Shown here: positions 19,064 to 27,496 of the stretch, in pieces | Numbering within the stretch: the first letter of the stretch is position 1 | How the letters are laid out: each line of letters opens with the position of its first letter | Origin: CAYQQJ01 sp964419935 | GTDB lineage: Bacteria > Pseudomonadota > Gammaproteobacteria > Pseudomonadales > Cellvibrionaceae | Direction of reading: 5' to 3' | Assembly: GCA_964419935.1 (NCBI GenBank) | Contig: CAYQQJ010000006.1 | Coordinates: 62,001-126,000 of the forward strand | Length of the DNA: 64,000 nucleotides | The notes under the pieces: generated by a model | Database searches by the model: none | Seen by the model: only the letters and a program-made list of their open reading frames with translations | Told to the model about the DNA's origin: nothing | Made by a program: the position numbers and the translations under genes

Positions 19064-21121
19064 ATGACACCATTTCCACTGCGCAACCTTCTCTGTTTCA
19101 GCGTCTCGCTGGCTCTGTCGCCAATCGCATTCGGTCATGACCATCTGGAAGAGACGGTGATCACCGGGGTGCAGACGGACAATGCCCTCACTCTGTCGAC
19201 CGATCCCCGCGCACCCCGCCAACCGCTTCCCGCCCAGGACGGCGCGGACTACCTGAAGACGATTCCCGGCTTTTCCGTGGTGCGCAAGGGCGGGACTGGC
19301 GGCGATCCCGTGTTCCGCGGCATGGCGGGCTCGCGCCTCTCGCTGTTATTGGACGGCAATGTGGTGCTCGGTGGCTGCAGTAGCCGAATGGATCCGCCAA
19401 CTGCCTATGTGTTCCCCGAATCCTACGACAGTATTCGACTTATCAAAGGTCCGCAAACCGTGCTTTATGGGCCCGGCAATTCCGCCGGTGTGGTCTTGTT
19501 CGAACGGGATTCCGAGCAAATGGCGGAAGCCGGCGTGAAAGTTCACGCCAGTGCCCTGGCGGGCAGCTTTGGCCGCGATGATGAAACCCTCAATGTAGTT
19601 GCCGGCACACCCGCCTATTACGTGCGCGCCGGGGCGAATCACTCCCAGCAGGATAATTACAGTGACGGTGATGGCAATGAAGTCCACGCCCGCTACGACC
19701 GCTGGAGCACCAATCTCGCTCTGGGATGGACGCCCAGCGAAAATACCACACTGGAACTCAGCGGAGTGCGCAGCGGTGCCGAAGCGGCCTATGCGGACCG
19801 CGGTATGGATGGCACCCTGTTTGAGCGAGACAACCTCAGCTTGAAACTGACCATGGACGACCTGTCACCGCGCTGGAAAACCCTGGAAGCCCAAGTGTTT
19901 TACAACTATGTTGATCATGTGATGGATAACTATACCCTGCGCGAGCCCGGCGGCATGATGCCCATGCTCATGGCGTCAAACCGGGATCGTCAGACAGAGG
20001 GCGCGCGCCTGCTGACCAGCTTTGCGGTGACGCCCAGTGCGGAGATCTCCATTGGCGCGGACATCCAGCGCAACCACCACACCGACCGCGGCACCATGAA
20101 TCAGGCGATGATGCCGTACCAGACCATGACACGAGTCGAAGATGCCAGCTTTGCCCAGACCGGTGTTTTTGCCGAATGGCATCAGAACCTGGCAGACAAT
20201 CAGCGAATCATTGCCGGTGTGCGCTACGACGACTGGCGGGCCACTGACAAGCGCAACACGATCTCCCTTGGAATGATGGGTATGGGAATGACCGCCGCCA
20301 ACCCGACCGCCAACGCTGAAAGAGAGGACGGCCTGACCAGCGGCTTTGCCCGCTATGAAAAAGACCTGCAAAAAACGACAACACTGTACGCAGGAATTGG
20401 CCACAATGAACGCTTTCCGGACTATTGGGAACTGTTCGACAAAGAATCCGCAGATTCACTGAGTGCGTTCAACGCCAAGCCCGAAGCCACAACGCAACTG
20501 GATTTGGGGGCAATTTATAAGCAGGGCCGTTTCCGCGGCAGCGCCTCGCTGTTTTACAACGAAATCTCGGATTACCTGATGATTCAATCCGGTGTGGTCA
20601 AACCCGCGGGCATGATGGGCACTCGCACCGCAGTCATTACGCGCAACATTGATGCTTCAACCTGGGGCATGGAGGCGGACGCCAGCTTCGCATTCAATGC
20701 CAACTGGCGGCTTGAAGCCTCTCTGGCCGCTGTGCATGGCGACAACGAAACGGACGGCACCGCCCTGGCGCAACTGTCACCTCTGGAAGTGCGCTTGGGT
20801 GTGTACTACAACAGGGACGCCATTTCCGCTGGCGCCTTTTGGCGAGCTGTGGACGAACAGGACCGCGTGGACATCGGCAAGGGCAACATTGCCGGTCAGG
20901 ATATCGGAATCAGCGACAGCTTTAATGTGTTTTCGATCAATCTCGGTTGGCAGGCGACGCCGCAACTCTTGATTACCAGCGGGGTGGACAATCTGTTCGA
21001 TAGCACTTACGCCGAACATGTCAGCAGCGCTGGCGCCATGATTGCCGGTCATGTACAAACCACTCAGGTTAACGAGCCGGGGCGCAATCTTTGGCTAAAG
21101 GCTCAATTCACTTTTGAATAA
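19064..21121 (+). CDS. TonB-dependent copper receptor, OprC/NosA type
   Basis: Outer-membrane receptor for copper import (685 residues from the ATG at 19064; the TTG two codons upstream is less likely). Signal peptide about 1-24 (ends IAFG). The plug has GGCSSRMDPPTAYVFPE and IKGPQTVLYGPG, diagnostic of the OprC family. The copper ligands I recall for Pseudomonas OprC (C143, M147, H323, M325; CxxxM plus HxM) correspond here to C105, M109, H285 and M287, with identical spacing. Extracellular loops are methionine-rich (GGMMPMLMAS, MNQAMMPYQTM, LGMMGMGM, AGMMG), as expected for copper capture. The C-terminus is WLKAQFTFE, slightly unusual in ending FE rather than F. It stands alone, without nos or cop genes next to it. 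The N-terminus contains HDH after the signal. Confidence 0.93.
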   Translation: MTPFPLRNLLCFSVSLALSPIAFGHDHLEETVITGVQTDNALTLSTDPRAPRQPLPAQDGADYLKTIPGFSVVRKGGTGGDPVFRGMAGSRLSLLLDGNVVLGGCSSRMDPPTAYVFPESYDSIRLIKGPQTVLYGPGNSAGVVLFERDSEQMAEAGVKVHASALAGSFGRDDETLNVVAGTPAYYVRAGANHSQQDNYSDGDGNEVHARYDRWSTNLALGWTPSENTTLELSGVRSGAEAAYADRGMDGTLFERDNLSLKLTMDDLSPRWKTLEAQVFYNYVDHVMDNYTLREPGGMMPMLMASNRDRQTEGARLLTSFAVTPSAEISIGADIQRNHHTDRGTMNQAMMPYQTMTRVEDASFAQTGVFAEWHQNLADNQRIIAGVRYDDWRATDKRNTISLGMMGMGMTAANPTANAEREDGLTSGFARYEKDLQKTTTLYAGIGHNERFPDYWELFDKESADSLSAFNAKPEATTQLDLGAIYKQGRFRGSASLFYNEISDYLMIQSGVVKPAGMMGTRTAVITRNIDASTWGMEADASFAFNANWRLEASLAAVHGDNETDGTALAQLSPLEVRLGVYYNRDAISAGAFWRAVDEQDRVDIGKGNIAGQDIGISDSFNVFSINLGWQATPQLLITSGVDNLFDSTYAEHVSSAGAMIAGHVQTTQVNEPGRNLWLKAQFTFE

Positions 21122-21547
21122 GCGAGTCACAGAGAAGTTGCCATCGCTCGTCAGTGTCAACAAGTTCCCGTGACATGATTCCGCAGGAATGCAAAAATTC
21201 TTGCGGAGTTTGTCTGCGCGTTTTGCGCATTGGTGACATCATAAATTTCTTCTTCCGCACTATTCGCTATATCACATCCGCAAGCTTCATTACTCGTGTT
21301 TATAAAAACCCCTGTCCTGCGTCCCACGTTATAAGTGGGACTGCACAGTGTGATCCCAGTGCTGTACGCCTTTTTGTTAATGATGATACTTTGTGGTATG
21401 GGCGAACGGATCCTCGCAAGCTGTTTTCGCTAAGGAGCAATTAAGAATAAATTGCCGGCCGAATACTGTCACTTTCAAGCCTTATTTTTATGGTAACAGT
21501 GGTAGCCATGCGGTCACTCGAAATAATAAAAAGAGAGGAATGTTCAC
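21122..21547. other. Intergenic region with two hairpins, copper receptor to protease
   Basis: About 425 bases without a gene. A strong hairpin at 21181-21206 (arms CCGCAGGAAT and ATTCTTGCGG, nine of ten paired, six-base loop) lies 60 bases past the receptor stop and may end transcription, although no T run follows. A second hairpin, TCCCAC/GTGGGA, lies near 21325-21341. The protease promoter should lie in the AT-rich right half, and AGAGAGGA serves as its ribosome-binding site. Confidence 0.5.
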
Positions 21548-22945
21548 ATGAAATTTTCGCAGTTAACCAAACGACTCAAATATTCGCTGATAGGTTGCAG
21601 TCTTGCTGCAGCAGCCGGTTTATCCGGCACCACCCAGGCTGCCACAGTGGACCTGCTGGTACTTTATGATAATTATTCCAGCAACTACTTCGGTGGCAAT
21701 CCGCAGACGGCAATGATCAACTGGGTTAACCAGATGAACTCTGCTTATGCCGACAGCCAGATCGACGTGCAGTTGCGCCTTGTCGGCGTGCGCCATCACG
21801 AAGAGACCGGCGCAACCATGGGCGACGTGCTGGGCAACCTGCGGGTTGACGGCAACGCAATTGCACTGCGCGACCAATTGGGCGCGGACTTTGTCTCCTA
21901 CATGCACGAGAAAGGCGCCTGTGGCATTGGCTACGTTGCGGTGGACCGGAACTGGACCTGGAACGTGGTTCACGCCGGCTGTGGCCCGATGGTGATGGCT
22001 CATGAGCTGGGCCACAACATGGGTATCAACCATTCCCGTAAGCAGGGCGACACCTCCGGAACACGCTTCCGTTATGGCGTGGGCTACGGTGTGCAGAACG
22101 TGTTTGTGGACATCATGGCCTATGAAGGCGTATTCAATACCACCCGCGTCAATCGCTTTTCCAACCCGAACCTGACCTGTCGTGGCTTGCCTTGTGGTCT
22201 TCCTGTCGGACATCCGGAAGAAGCTTACGCGGCTTTGGCGATTCATAATGTGCGCGACGAAATTGCCGGGTTCAGAGCCAGTACTGGCGGCAGCGGCCCC
22301 GTCCAACTCTCTCAACACTGTGACTTTGGTGGTTACACGGTTGGTCTCCCGGTCGGGAGCTATAACCTTGGCCAGCTTATGGCCCGCGGCATCCTGAATG
22401 ATGATATTTCCTCGGTGCGCGTTCAAAGCGGCTACAAAGTTGAAATCTTTCAGCACGACAACTTTGGCGGCAACGTTGTAACCAAAACCGGCGACGACAA
22501 TTGCTTGAACAACGAAGGCTTCAATGATGAAGCGAGCTCGGTTATTGTCTCCGCAAACGGCGGCTTTAACGTTACCAAACAGGCAGAAACTTTCTCCGCA
22601 CAATCTGGTGTGCAGCTGGAAAACACCACTGACGCAGGTGGCGGCCAGAACGTTGGCTGGATCGAGGCCGGTGACTGGATGGCCTACAACAGTATCAACA
22701 TTCCTACCTCCGGCACTTACACCGTTGAGTACCGCGTAGCCAGCCAGAGTGGCGGCGGCCGTCTGTCACTGGACTTGAACGGTGGCTCCGTGGTGCTGGG
22801 TCAACTGGATATTCCGAATACCGGCGGCTGGCAGAACTGGACCACGGTTTCCCATACCGTCCACATCAATGCCGGAACCTATAACTTCGGGATTTTTGCG
22901 CAGGCCGGTGGCTGGAATATCAACTGGTGGCGAATCAAGCGCTAA
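21548..22945 (+). CDS. Secreted metzincin metalloprotease with beta/gamma-crystallin and CBM6 domains
   Basis: Exported zinc protease of 465 residues. Signal peptide 1-32 (ends TQAA). The catalytic domain carries the metzincin zinc motif HELGHNMGINH (H152, E153, H156, H162) and a Met-turn at M190 (DIMAYE), as in peptidyl-Asp/M12-like bacterial metalloproteases. Residues about 256-335 form a beta/gamma-crystallin-like module (CDFGGYTVGLPVGSYN; EIFQHDNFGG). Residues about 340-465 form a family 6 carbohydrate-binding module (AETFSAQSGVQLE, NVGWIEAGDWMAYNSINIP, ending WNINWWRIKR). There is no propeptide between signal and catalytic domain, yet the next gene encodes a propeptide-like exported protein. 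CBM6 suggests docking on polysaccharide, perhaps algal cell wall, while it cleaves associated protein. Domain calls are by motif; substrate is unknown. Confidence 0.9.
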   Translation: MKFSQLTKRLKYSLIGCSLAAAAGLSGTTQAATVDLLVLYDNYSSNYFGGNPQTAMINWVNQMNSAYADSQIDVQLRLVGVRHHEETGATMGDVLGNLRVDGNAIALRDQLGADFVSYMHEKGACGIGYVAVDRNWTWNVVHAGCGPMVMAHELGHNMGINHSRKQGDTSGTRFRYGVGYGVQNVFVDIMAYEGVFNTTRVNRFSNPNLTCRGLPCGLPVGHPEEAYAALAIHNVRDEIAGFRASTGGSGPVQLSQHCDFGGYTVGLPVGSYNLGQLMARGILNDDISSVRVQSGYKVEIFQHDNFGGNVVTKTGDDNCLNNEGFNDEASSVIVSANGGFNVTKQAETFSAQSGVQLENTTDAGGGQNVGWIEAGDWMAYNSINIPTSGTYTVEYRVASQSGGGRLSLDLNGGSVVLGQLDIPNTGGWQNWTTVSHTVHINAGTYNFGIFAQAGGWNINWWRIKR

Positions 22946-22977
22946 CAAGCCAAGTTTCCATATATCGGTGATTTCTC

Positions 22978-23008
22978 TGGTGCCGAATGCAGTGATTGTT
23001 CGGCACCA
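22978..23008. terminator. Perfect hairpin after protease gene
   Basis: TGGTGCCGAA and TTCGGCACCA (22978-22987 and 22999-23008) form a perfect 10-bp stem with an 11-base loop, 33 bases after the protease stop. No T run follows, so it may act as an mRNA-stabilising or attenuating structure between the protease and its downstream partner rather than a full terminator. Confidence 0.5.
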
Positions 23009-23151
23009 GGAAGTTTCCAACAGGAAATGATTGTGGAAAATCTTTCACCGCTATCGTTGCGGACAAAGATCCGGTTATGGATCAAATCCGCATATGCGCA
23101 CTGCATTACGCTTCACCTGAAAGCTCTCCGCCTAAATAGAGGCATAAGTTC

Positions 23152-23925
23152 ATGATCAATAAAAAGCATCTCGCGATTTTTGCCGTTTTTATTTTCGTCA
23201 TTTTGATTGGTTTCAACGCCATGCAGTCGGCAGACAACAAGGTTGACACAACAGATGACGAATCAAAGTCCACAGCATCAGAATTGAACGCTACCAACCA
23301 ACCTCAATTGGCAATGCCAACCACAGGTGCAGCCGAGGCGGCCGCACCAGTAACAAATAAAAATGAAAAGGAAGAGATTCCTGCTGAATACGCGCATATC
23401 GAGGAACGCCTCGAAATGATGCAAACACGCCGTCCGAACCAGCACTTTGATCCTGCCGCGGTGGCGGCCGCCGTCAATCGGGATATTGCCTGGGAAACCG
23501 CGGAAGAAGCGCCCTCCGATTTACCCTTGAAGCCGGAGGAGCTGACTGACGGACGACAGTTTATTAATTTTGATAGCCTCAAACTGGAAACCTTGATGCC
23601 CGGGGATGACCTCAAGGTAACCATCGACGAAACCGGTGAGGATTATCTGGTAACCATGGATCGAGTTGAGAAACATGACTATGACAGCATTAGCTGGTAC
23701 GGCCACATCGACGGCGCCGACGGCCAGACTTACAAAGTGAGTTTCACCCGGGGAAAAGGGCTCACCGTCGCCGGGTTGGATACACCTGATGGTCACTACG
23801 TGTTGCAGTCTCATGGTGACAATGGCTGGATTGCATCCAGCGGCCTTCTATTCAAGATCGACCCCGATGTGCCGGACGTCATTTATCCGGAAGATGTTAT
23901 GAATAGCGAAAATACCGACGGGTAA
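23152..23925 (+). CDS. Exported propeptide-like protein next to metzincin protease
   Basis: Protein of 257 residues of no named family that I can assign. Residues 5-23 are hydrophobic (IFAVFIFVILIGFNAM), a membrane anchor or signal. Then comes a low-complexity Asp/Ser/Ala/Thr linker to about 75. The C-terminal 110 residues (FDSLKLETLMPGDDLKVTIDETGEDYLVTMDRVEKHDYDS... split by me for length) continue through SWYGHIDGADGQTYKVSFTR and TPDGHYVLQSHGDNGWIASS. This pattern resembles the N-terminal propeptide segment that precedes the zinc domain in related bacterial metalloproteases, which the neighbouring protease lacks. A dedicated inhibitor, chaperone or in-trans propeptide is therefore plausible but unproven. 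The spacing to the protease is 206 bases, with a hairpin between them. AGAGG precedes the ATG. Confidence 0.75.
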   Translation: MINKKHLAIFAVFIFVILIGFNAMQSADNKVDTTDDESKSTASELNATNQPQLAMPTTGAAEAAAPVTNKNEKEEIPAEYAHIEERLEMMQTRRPNQHFDPAAVAAAVNRDIAWETAEEAPSDLPLKPEELTDGRQFINFDSLKLETLMPGDDLKVTIDETGEDYLVTMDRVEKHDYDSISWYGHIDGADGQTYKVSFTRGKGLTVAGLDTPDGHYVLQSHGDNGWIASSGLLFKIDPDVPDVIYPEDVMNSENTDG

Positions 23926-23968
23926 GGGGAAAAGGGAAAAGATGTATGTGGCGGGCTAGCCTGACCAG

Positions 23969-24769
23969 TCAACCCGCCTTTCGAAAATGAAAAGTATTTG
24001 TTTCTTTTATACCCTTGCCAGTAGCGGCCCAGTAGAGTCCGCCGTAGATATGTTCCAAAAATAGCCTGTCGCTATAGGTCGACGGCATGTGTCCGAGCGC
24101 GGTATAAAAGGCGCGTCCACCGTCATATTCGTGGTACCAGGCCATGGGGCGAAAGCTGCCTTTGCCTTTTTTCGTTGCCAGGCCCGCTTTTGTTGAGCCT
24201 TCGAACGGACGATCTTCCACCGCGAGAATATAGTTCAAGCCCTCGATCCGTTCCTGACCAAATTCATACCATTCATCCGTCCATAAAAAGCGCTCCGGCA
24301 TCCGGGCGACACCGGGAAACTCCCGACTCAGAACTTGAAGCTCGGCGGTCTGGATGTGTGGATGCCGATGAAAAGTACGCCCGACCATTTGCGTATACCA
24401 GTCCCAGTCGTATTCAGTGTCGGAAGCGCTGTGTATACCCACGAAACCGTTACCGGCCTGAATGAAGCGTTCAGTGGCCGCCTGCTGGTCCTCGTTCAGC
24501 ACATTGCCGGTGGTCATCAGGAACACTACCGCCTGGTATTGCGCAAGTCGCTCGTCATTGAACACTTTCGCATCTTCTTCCCAGTCCAGCGTAAAGTGGT
24601 GGCGCACCGCAATCGCCCGCAGCGCATCGACGCCTTCATTGATGGCTTGGTGGTGGAACCCGTCGGTTTTGGTGAACACCAATACTTTGAACTGTGGCGG
24701 ATGAGCCCAGGTGGCAAAGGAAAAGGACAAGCAAGTACCCAGCAGGAAACAGCATAAGAGTTTTTTCAT
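23969..24769 (-). CDS. Secreted ThuA-domain protein
   Basis: Exported protein (266 residues) of the ThuA family, a class I glutamine amidotransferase-like fold found in secreted sugar-related proteins. Signal peptide 1-22 (ends TWA-H). The ThuA core is visible in KVLVFTKTDGFHHQAINEGVDAL (29-51), VVFLMTTGNVLNEDQQAATERFIQAGNGFVGIHSASDTEYDWDWY in two blocks around 85-130, and PMAWYHEYDGGRAFYTALGHMPSTY near the end. Such proteins are frequent in glycan-degrading bacteria, and their catalytic role is poorly defined. It is convergent with the propeptide-like gene and stands alone on its strand, upstream of the gyrB terminator. No clear ribosome-binding site is seen before the ATG. Confidence 0.88.
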   Translation of the reverse strand: MKKLLCCFLLGTCLSFSFATWAHPPQFKVLVFTKTDGFHHQAINEGVDALRAIAVRHHFTLDWEEDAKVFNDERLAQYQAVVFLMTTGNVLNEDQQAATERFIQAGNGFVGIHSASDTEYDWDWYTQMVGRTFHRHPHIQTAELQVLSREFPGVARMPERFLWTDEWYEFGQERIEGLNYILAVEDRPFEGSTKAGLATKKGKGSFRPMAWYHEYDGGRAFYTALGHMPSTYSDRLFLEHIYGGLYWAATGKGIKETNTFHFRKAG

Positions 24770-24940
24770 AAATGGCCCCGGCAGTTTTTAAATTGCATGT
24801 ACGTTGATTGGGTTATTTTTCGGCGGACTAGGCTACGTCCATTTCACTGGATCAAACACCACGCGGAGTTAGGCTAATGCTCCCTGGCCTGCGGTCACGA
24901 GCTTCCCAGGAGAACAGCTCGCAGATTACTTAACAGATGC

Positions 24941-24963
24941 AAAAAAGCCAACCGAAGTTGGCT
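24941..24963 (-). terminator. gyrB terminator
   Basis: On the minus strand GCCAAC-TTCG-GTTGGC (24947-24962) forms a 6-bp stem with the very stable TTCG tetraloop, followed by six T residues (24941-24946). It lies about 34 bases past the gyrB stop. Confidence 0.92.
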
Positions 24964-24995
24964 TCTTGTACCGCGCGAACGATGTAAGCGCTTAC

Positions 24996-27416
24996 TTACA
25001 CATCAAGATTGGCTACTGCCAGGGCGTTACTTTCAATAAAGTCACGGCGCGGCTCAACGTGATCACCCATCAGGCAGGTGAAAATCTGGTCTGCCGCAAT
25101 GGCGTCTTCAACCGTAACCTGCAACATGCGTCGGGTTTCGGGGTCCATGGTGGTTTCCCAAAGTTGCTCGGGGTTCATTTCACCAAGGCCTTTATAACGC
25201 TGGACGTTGTAGCCCTTGCGAGATTCGGCCATGATCCAGTCCAGTGCTTCACGGAAGGATTTCACCGACTGCTTACGCTCTCCCTTGGACACATAAGCAC
25301 TTTCCTCCAGTAGACTGTCGAGCTTCTCCCCCACCTTGCACATTACCGCGTAGTCCGGTCCCTCGAAAAAGTCGGCGGAAAAACGCAGGCGACGCGGCAC
25401 ACCGTGAGCCACGATATCCAGTTGCGGCAGGAATTGGTGGAATTCCGTATCTTCCGCCACACTCACCTTGTAACGGTGGGTCTTGGATGCTTCACTCAAG
25501 TTCGAGAGCCGCTCACCCAGTTGCTGCGTCCAAGCCGCTACGCGGCTTTCGTCCGCGAGTTCCTGGTGATCGAGCGCGGGCAGATAAACCAGTTCCTGCA
25601 GCACTTCCTGGGGGTAGACCCGCGCCAGACGGTCTACAGAACGCATGGCTTTGCGGAAATCGCTCACCAACAGCTCCAGTTGTTCTCCCTGAATGGCTGG
25701 GGCATGTTCACTCGGATGCAGCGCGGTGTTATCCAGGGCCGCATTGGTAAGGAACTGCGTCAGGGCGTCTTCGTCCTTCAGATACTGCTCCTGCTTGCCT
25801 TTACTGATCTTGTACAGCGGTGGTTGGGCGATGAAGATATGCCCGCGCTCAACCAACTCCCGCATCTGCCGGAAGAAGAAAGTCAGCAACAACGTGCGAA
25901 TGTGCGAACCATCCACATCGGCGTCGGTCATGATAATAATCGAGTGGTAACGCAGCTTGTCGGGGTTGAACTCCTGGGCGCCGATGCCGCAACCCAGGGC
26001 GGTAATCAAGGTGCCGACCTCAGCACTGGACAACATCTTGTCAAAACGGGCTTTTTCCACGTTCAGAATCTTGCCCTTCAACGGCAGAATTGCCTGGGTG
26101 CGTCGGTCCCGGCCCTGTTTGGCTGAGCCACCAGCGGAGTCACCCTCCACCAGGTAGAGTTCAGACAGTGCGGGATCTTTTTCCTGACAATCGGCCAGCT
26201 TACCCGGCAGGCCCGCGATATCCAGCACGCCTTTGCGGCGTGTCATATCCCGGGCTTTGCGTGCGGCTTCACGGGCTCTGGCGGCCTCCATCATTTTGTT
26301 GACGATGACTTTTGCCTCCTGCGGATTTTCCAGGAGATAATCATTGAAAGCGTTACCCATTTCCTGCTCAACCGCTGTTTTCACTTCCGAGGACACCAAC
26401 TTGTCCTTGGTCTGGGATGAAAACTTCGGATCCGGCACCTTGACCGACACAATAGCAGTCAAACCTTCACGTGCGTCGTCGCCGGTGGTGGCCACCTTTT
26501 CTTTTTTGGCCAACCCTTCTTTTTCGATATAGTTATTGAGGCTGCGCGTCAGGGCACCGCGAAAGCCTGCCAGGTGAGTGCCGCCGTCACGCTGGGGAAT
26601 ATTGTTGGTGTAGCAGTAGAGGTTTTCCTGAAAACCGTCGTTCCACTGCAACGCCACCTCAACTCCGACGCCGTCGTCGCGCTGGGTGGTGAAGTGCATC
26701 ACCTTGTTTATCGGGTTTTTGTTCTGGTTGAGGAATTCCACAAACGCGCGCAGCCCGCCCTCGTATTCATAAACGTCCTCTTTCCCGCTGCGCTCGTCCA
26801 GCAGCACAATCTTTACGCCGGAATTCAGGAAAGACAACTCCCGCAAACGCTTGGCGAGCTGTTCGAAGTGAAACTTGATGCTGGTAAATGTCTCCGTGGA
26901 GGGACGAAAATGAACTTTGGTGCCACTCTGGTCAGTGTCGCCAATGATTTTCAACGGTGCCTCGGGAATGCCGTGGTGATAGACCTGTTCATACACCTTG
27001 CCCTGACGACGAATGGTCAACTTCAAGGACTCGGATAATGCGTTAACCACCGAGACCCCAACCCCGTGCAAACCACCAGAAACCTTATAACTGTTGTCAT
27101 CAAATTTCCCGCCGGCATGGAGAACCGTCATGATGACTTCCGCCGCCGAGACGCCTTCCTCGTGGAGTTCCGTGGGAATACCCCGACCATTATCAGAGAC
27201 AGAAACTGATTCATCGGGATGAATTACTATGCGTATCTCGGAGCAGTGTCCAGCCAGGGCTTCGTCAATTGAATTGTCGACCAGCTCAAACACCATGTGA
27301 TGAAGCCCAGTACCATCATCGGTATCACCGATGTACATGCCGGGGCGCTTGCGAACCGCGTCCAGCCCCTTGAGAACCTTGATACTGGATGAGTTGTAAT
27401 CTTGTGATTCTGCCAT
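24996..27416 (-). CDS. gyrB: DNA gyrase subunit B
   Basis: ATPase subunit of the type II topoisomerase that introduces negative supercoils ahead of replication forks. I start it at the ATG at 27416 (806 residues, E. coli GyrB 804), with GGAG seven to eight bases upstream; a TTG four codons earlier overlaps this site and is unlikely. Visible are the GHKL ATP-binding motifs (ELVDNSIDEALAGHC, DNGRGIP, GLHGVGVSVVNAL), the TOPRIM domain (YLVEGDSAGGSAKQGRDR, PLKGKILNVEKAR, DADVDGSHIRTLLLTFFFR) and the C-terminal tail with RYKGLGEMNPEQLWETTMDP. It is the last gene of the dnaA-dnaN-recF-gyrB cluster and is followed by a strong terminator. Confidence 0.99.
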   Translation of the reverse strand: MAESQDYNSSSIKVLKGLDAVRKRPGMYIGDTDDGTGLHHMVFELVDNSIDEALAGHCSEIRIVIHPDESVSVSDNGRGIPTELHEEGVSAAEVIMTVLHAGGKFDDNSYKVSGGLHGVGVSVVNALSESLKLTIRRQGKVYEQVYHHGIPEAPLKIIGDTDQSGTKVHFRPSTETFTSIKFHFEQLAKRLRELSFLNSGVKIVLLDERSGKEDVYEYEGGLRAFVEFLNQNKNPINKVMHFTTQRDDGVGVEVALQWNDGFQENLYCYTNNIPQRDGGTHLAGFRGALTRSLNNYIEKEGLAKKEKVATTGDDAREGLTAIVSVKVPDPKFSSQTKDKLVSSEVKTAVEQEMGNAFNDYLLENPQEAKVIVNKMMEAARAREAARKARDMTRRKGVLDIAGLPGKLADCQEKDPALSELYLVEGDSAGGSAKQGRDRRTQAILPLKGKILNVEKARFDKMLSSAEVGTLITALGCGIGAQEFNPDKLRYHSIIIMTDADVDGSHIRTLLLTFFFRQMRELVERGHIFIAQPPLYKISKGKQEQYLKDEDALTQFLTNAALDNTALHPSEHAPAIQGEQLELLVSDFRKAMRSVDRLARVYPQEVLQELVYLPALDHQELADESRVAAWTQQLGERLSNLSEASKTHRYKVSVAEDTEFHQFLPQLDIVAHGVPRRLRFSADFFEGPDYAVMCKVGEKLDSLLEESAYVSKGERKQSVKSFREALDWIMAESRKGYNVQRYKGLGEMNPEQLWETTMDPETRRMLQVTVEDAIAADQIFTCLMGDHVEPRRDFIESNALAVANLDV

Positions 27417-27496
27417 CAAATGCTCCAAATCTATCCTGTGAGGGCGTGGCTGATTGCCAAGCCCGGTGGTGCGCGTACTGACTAAAGTGAATCGGC

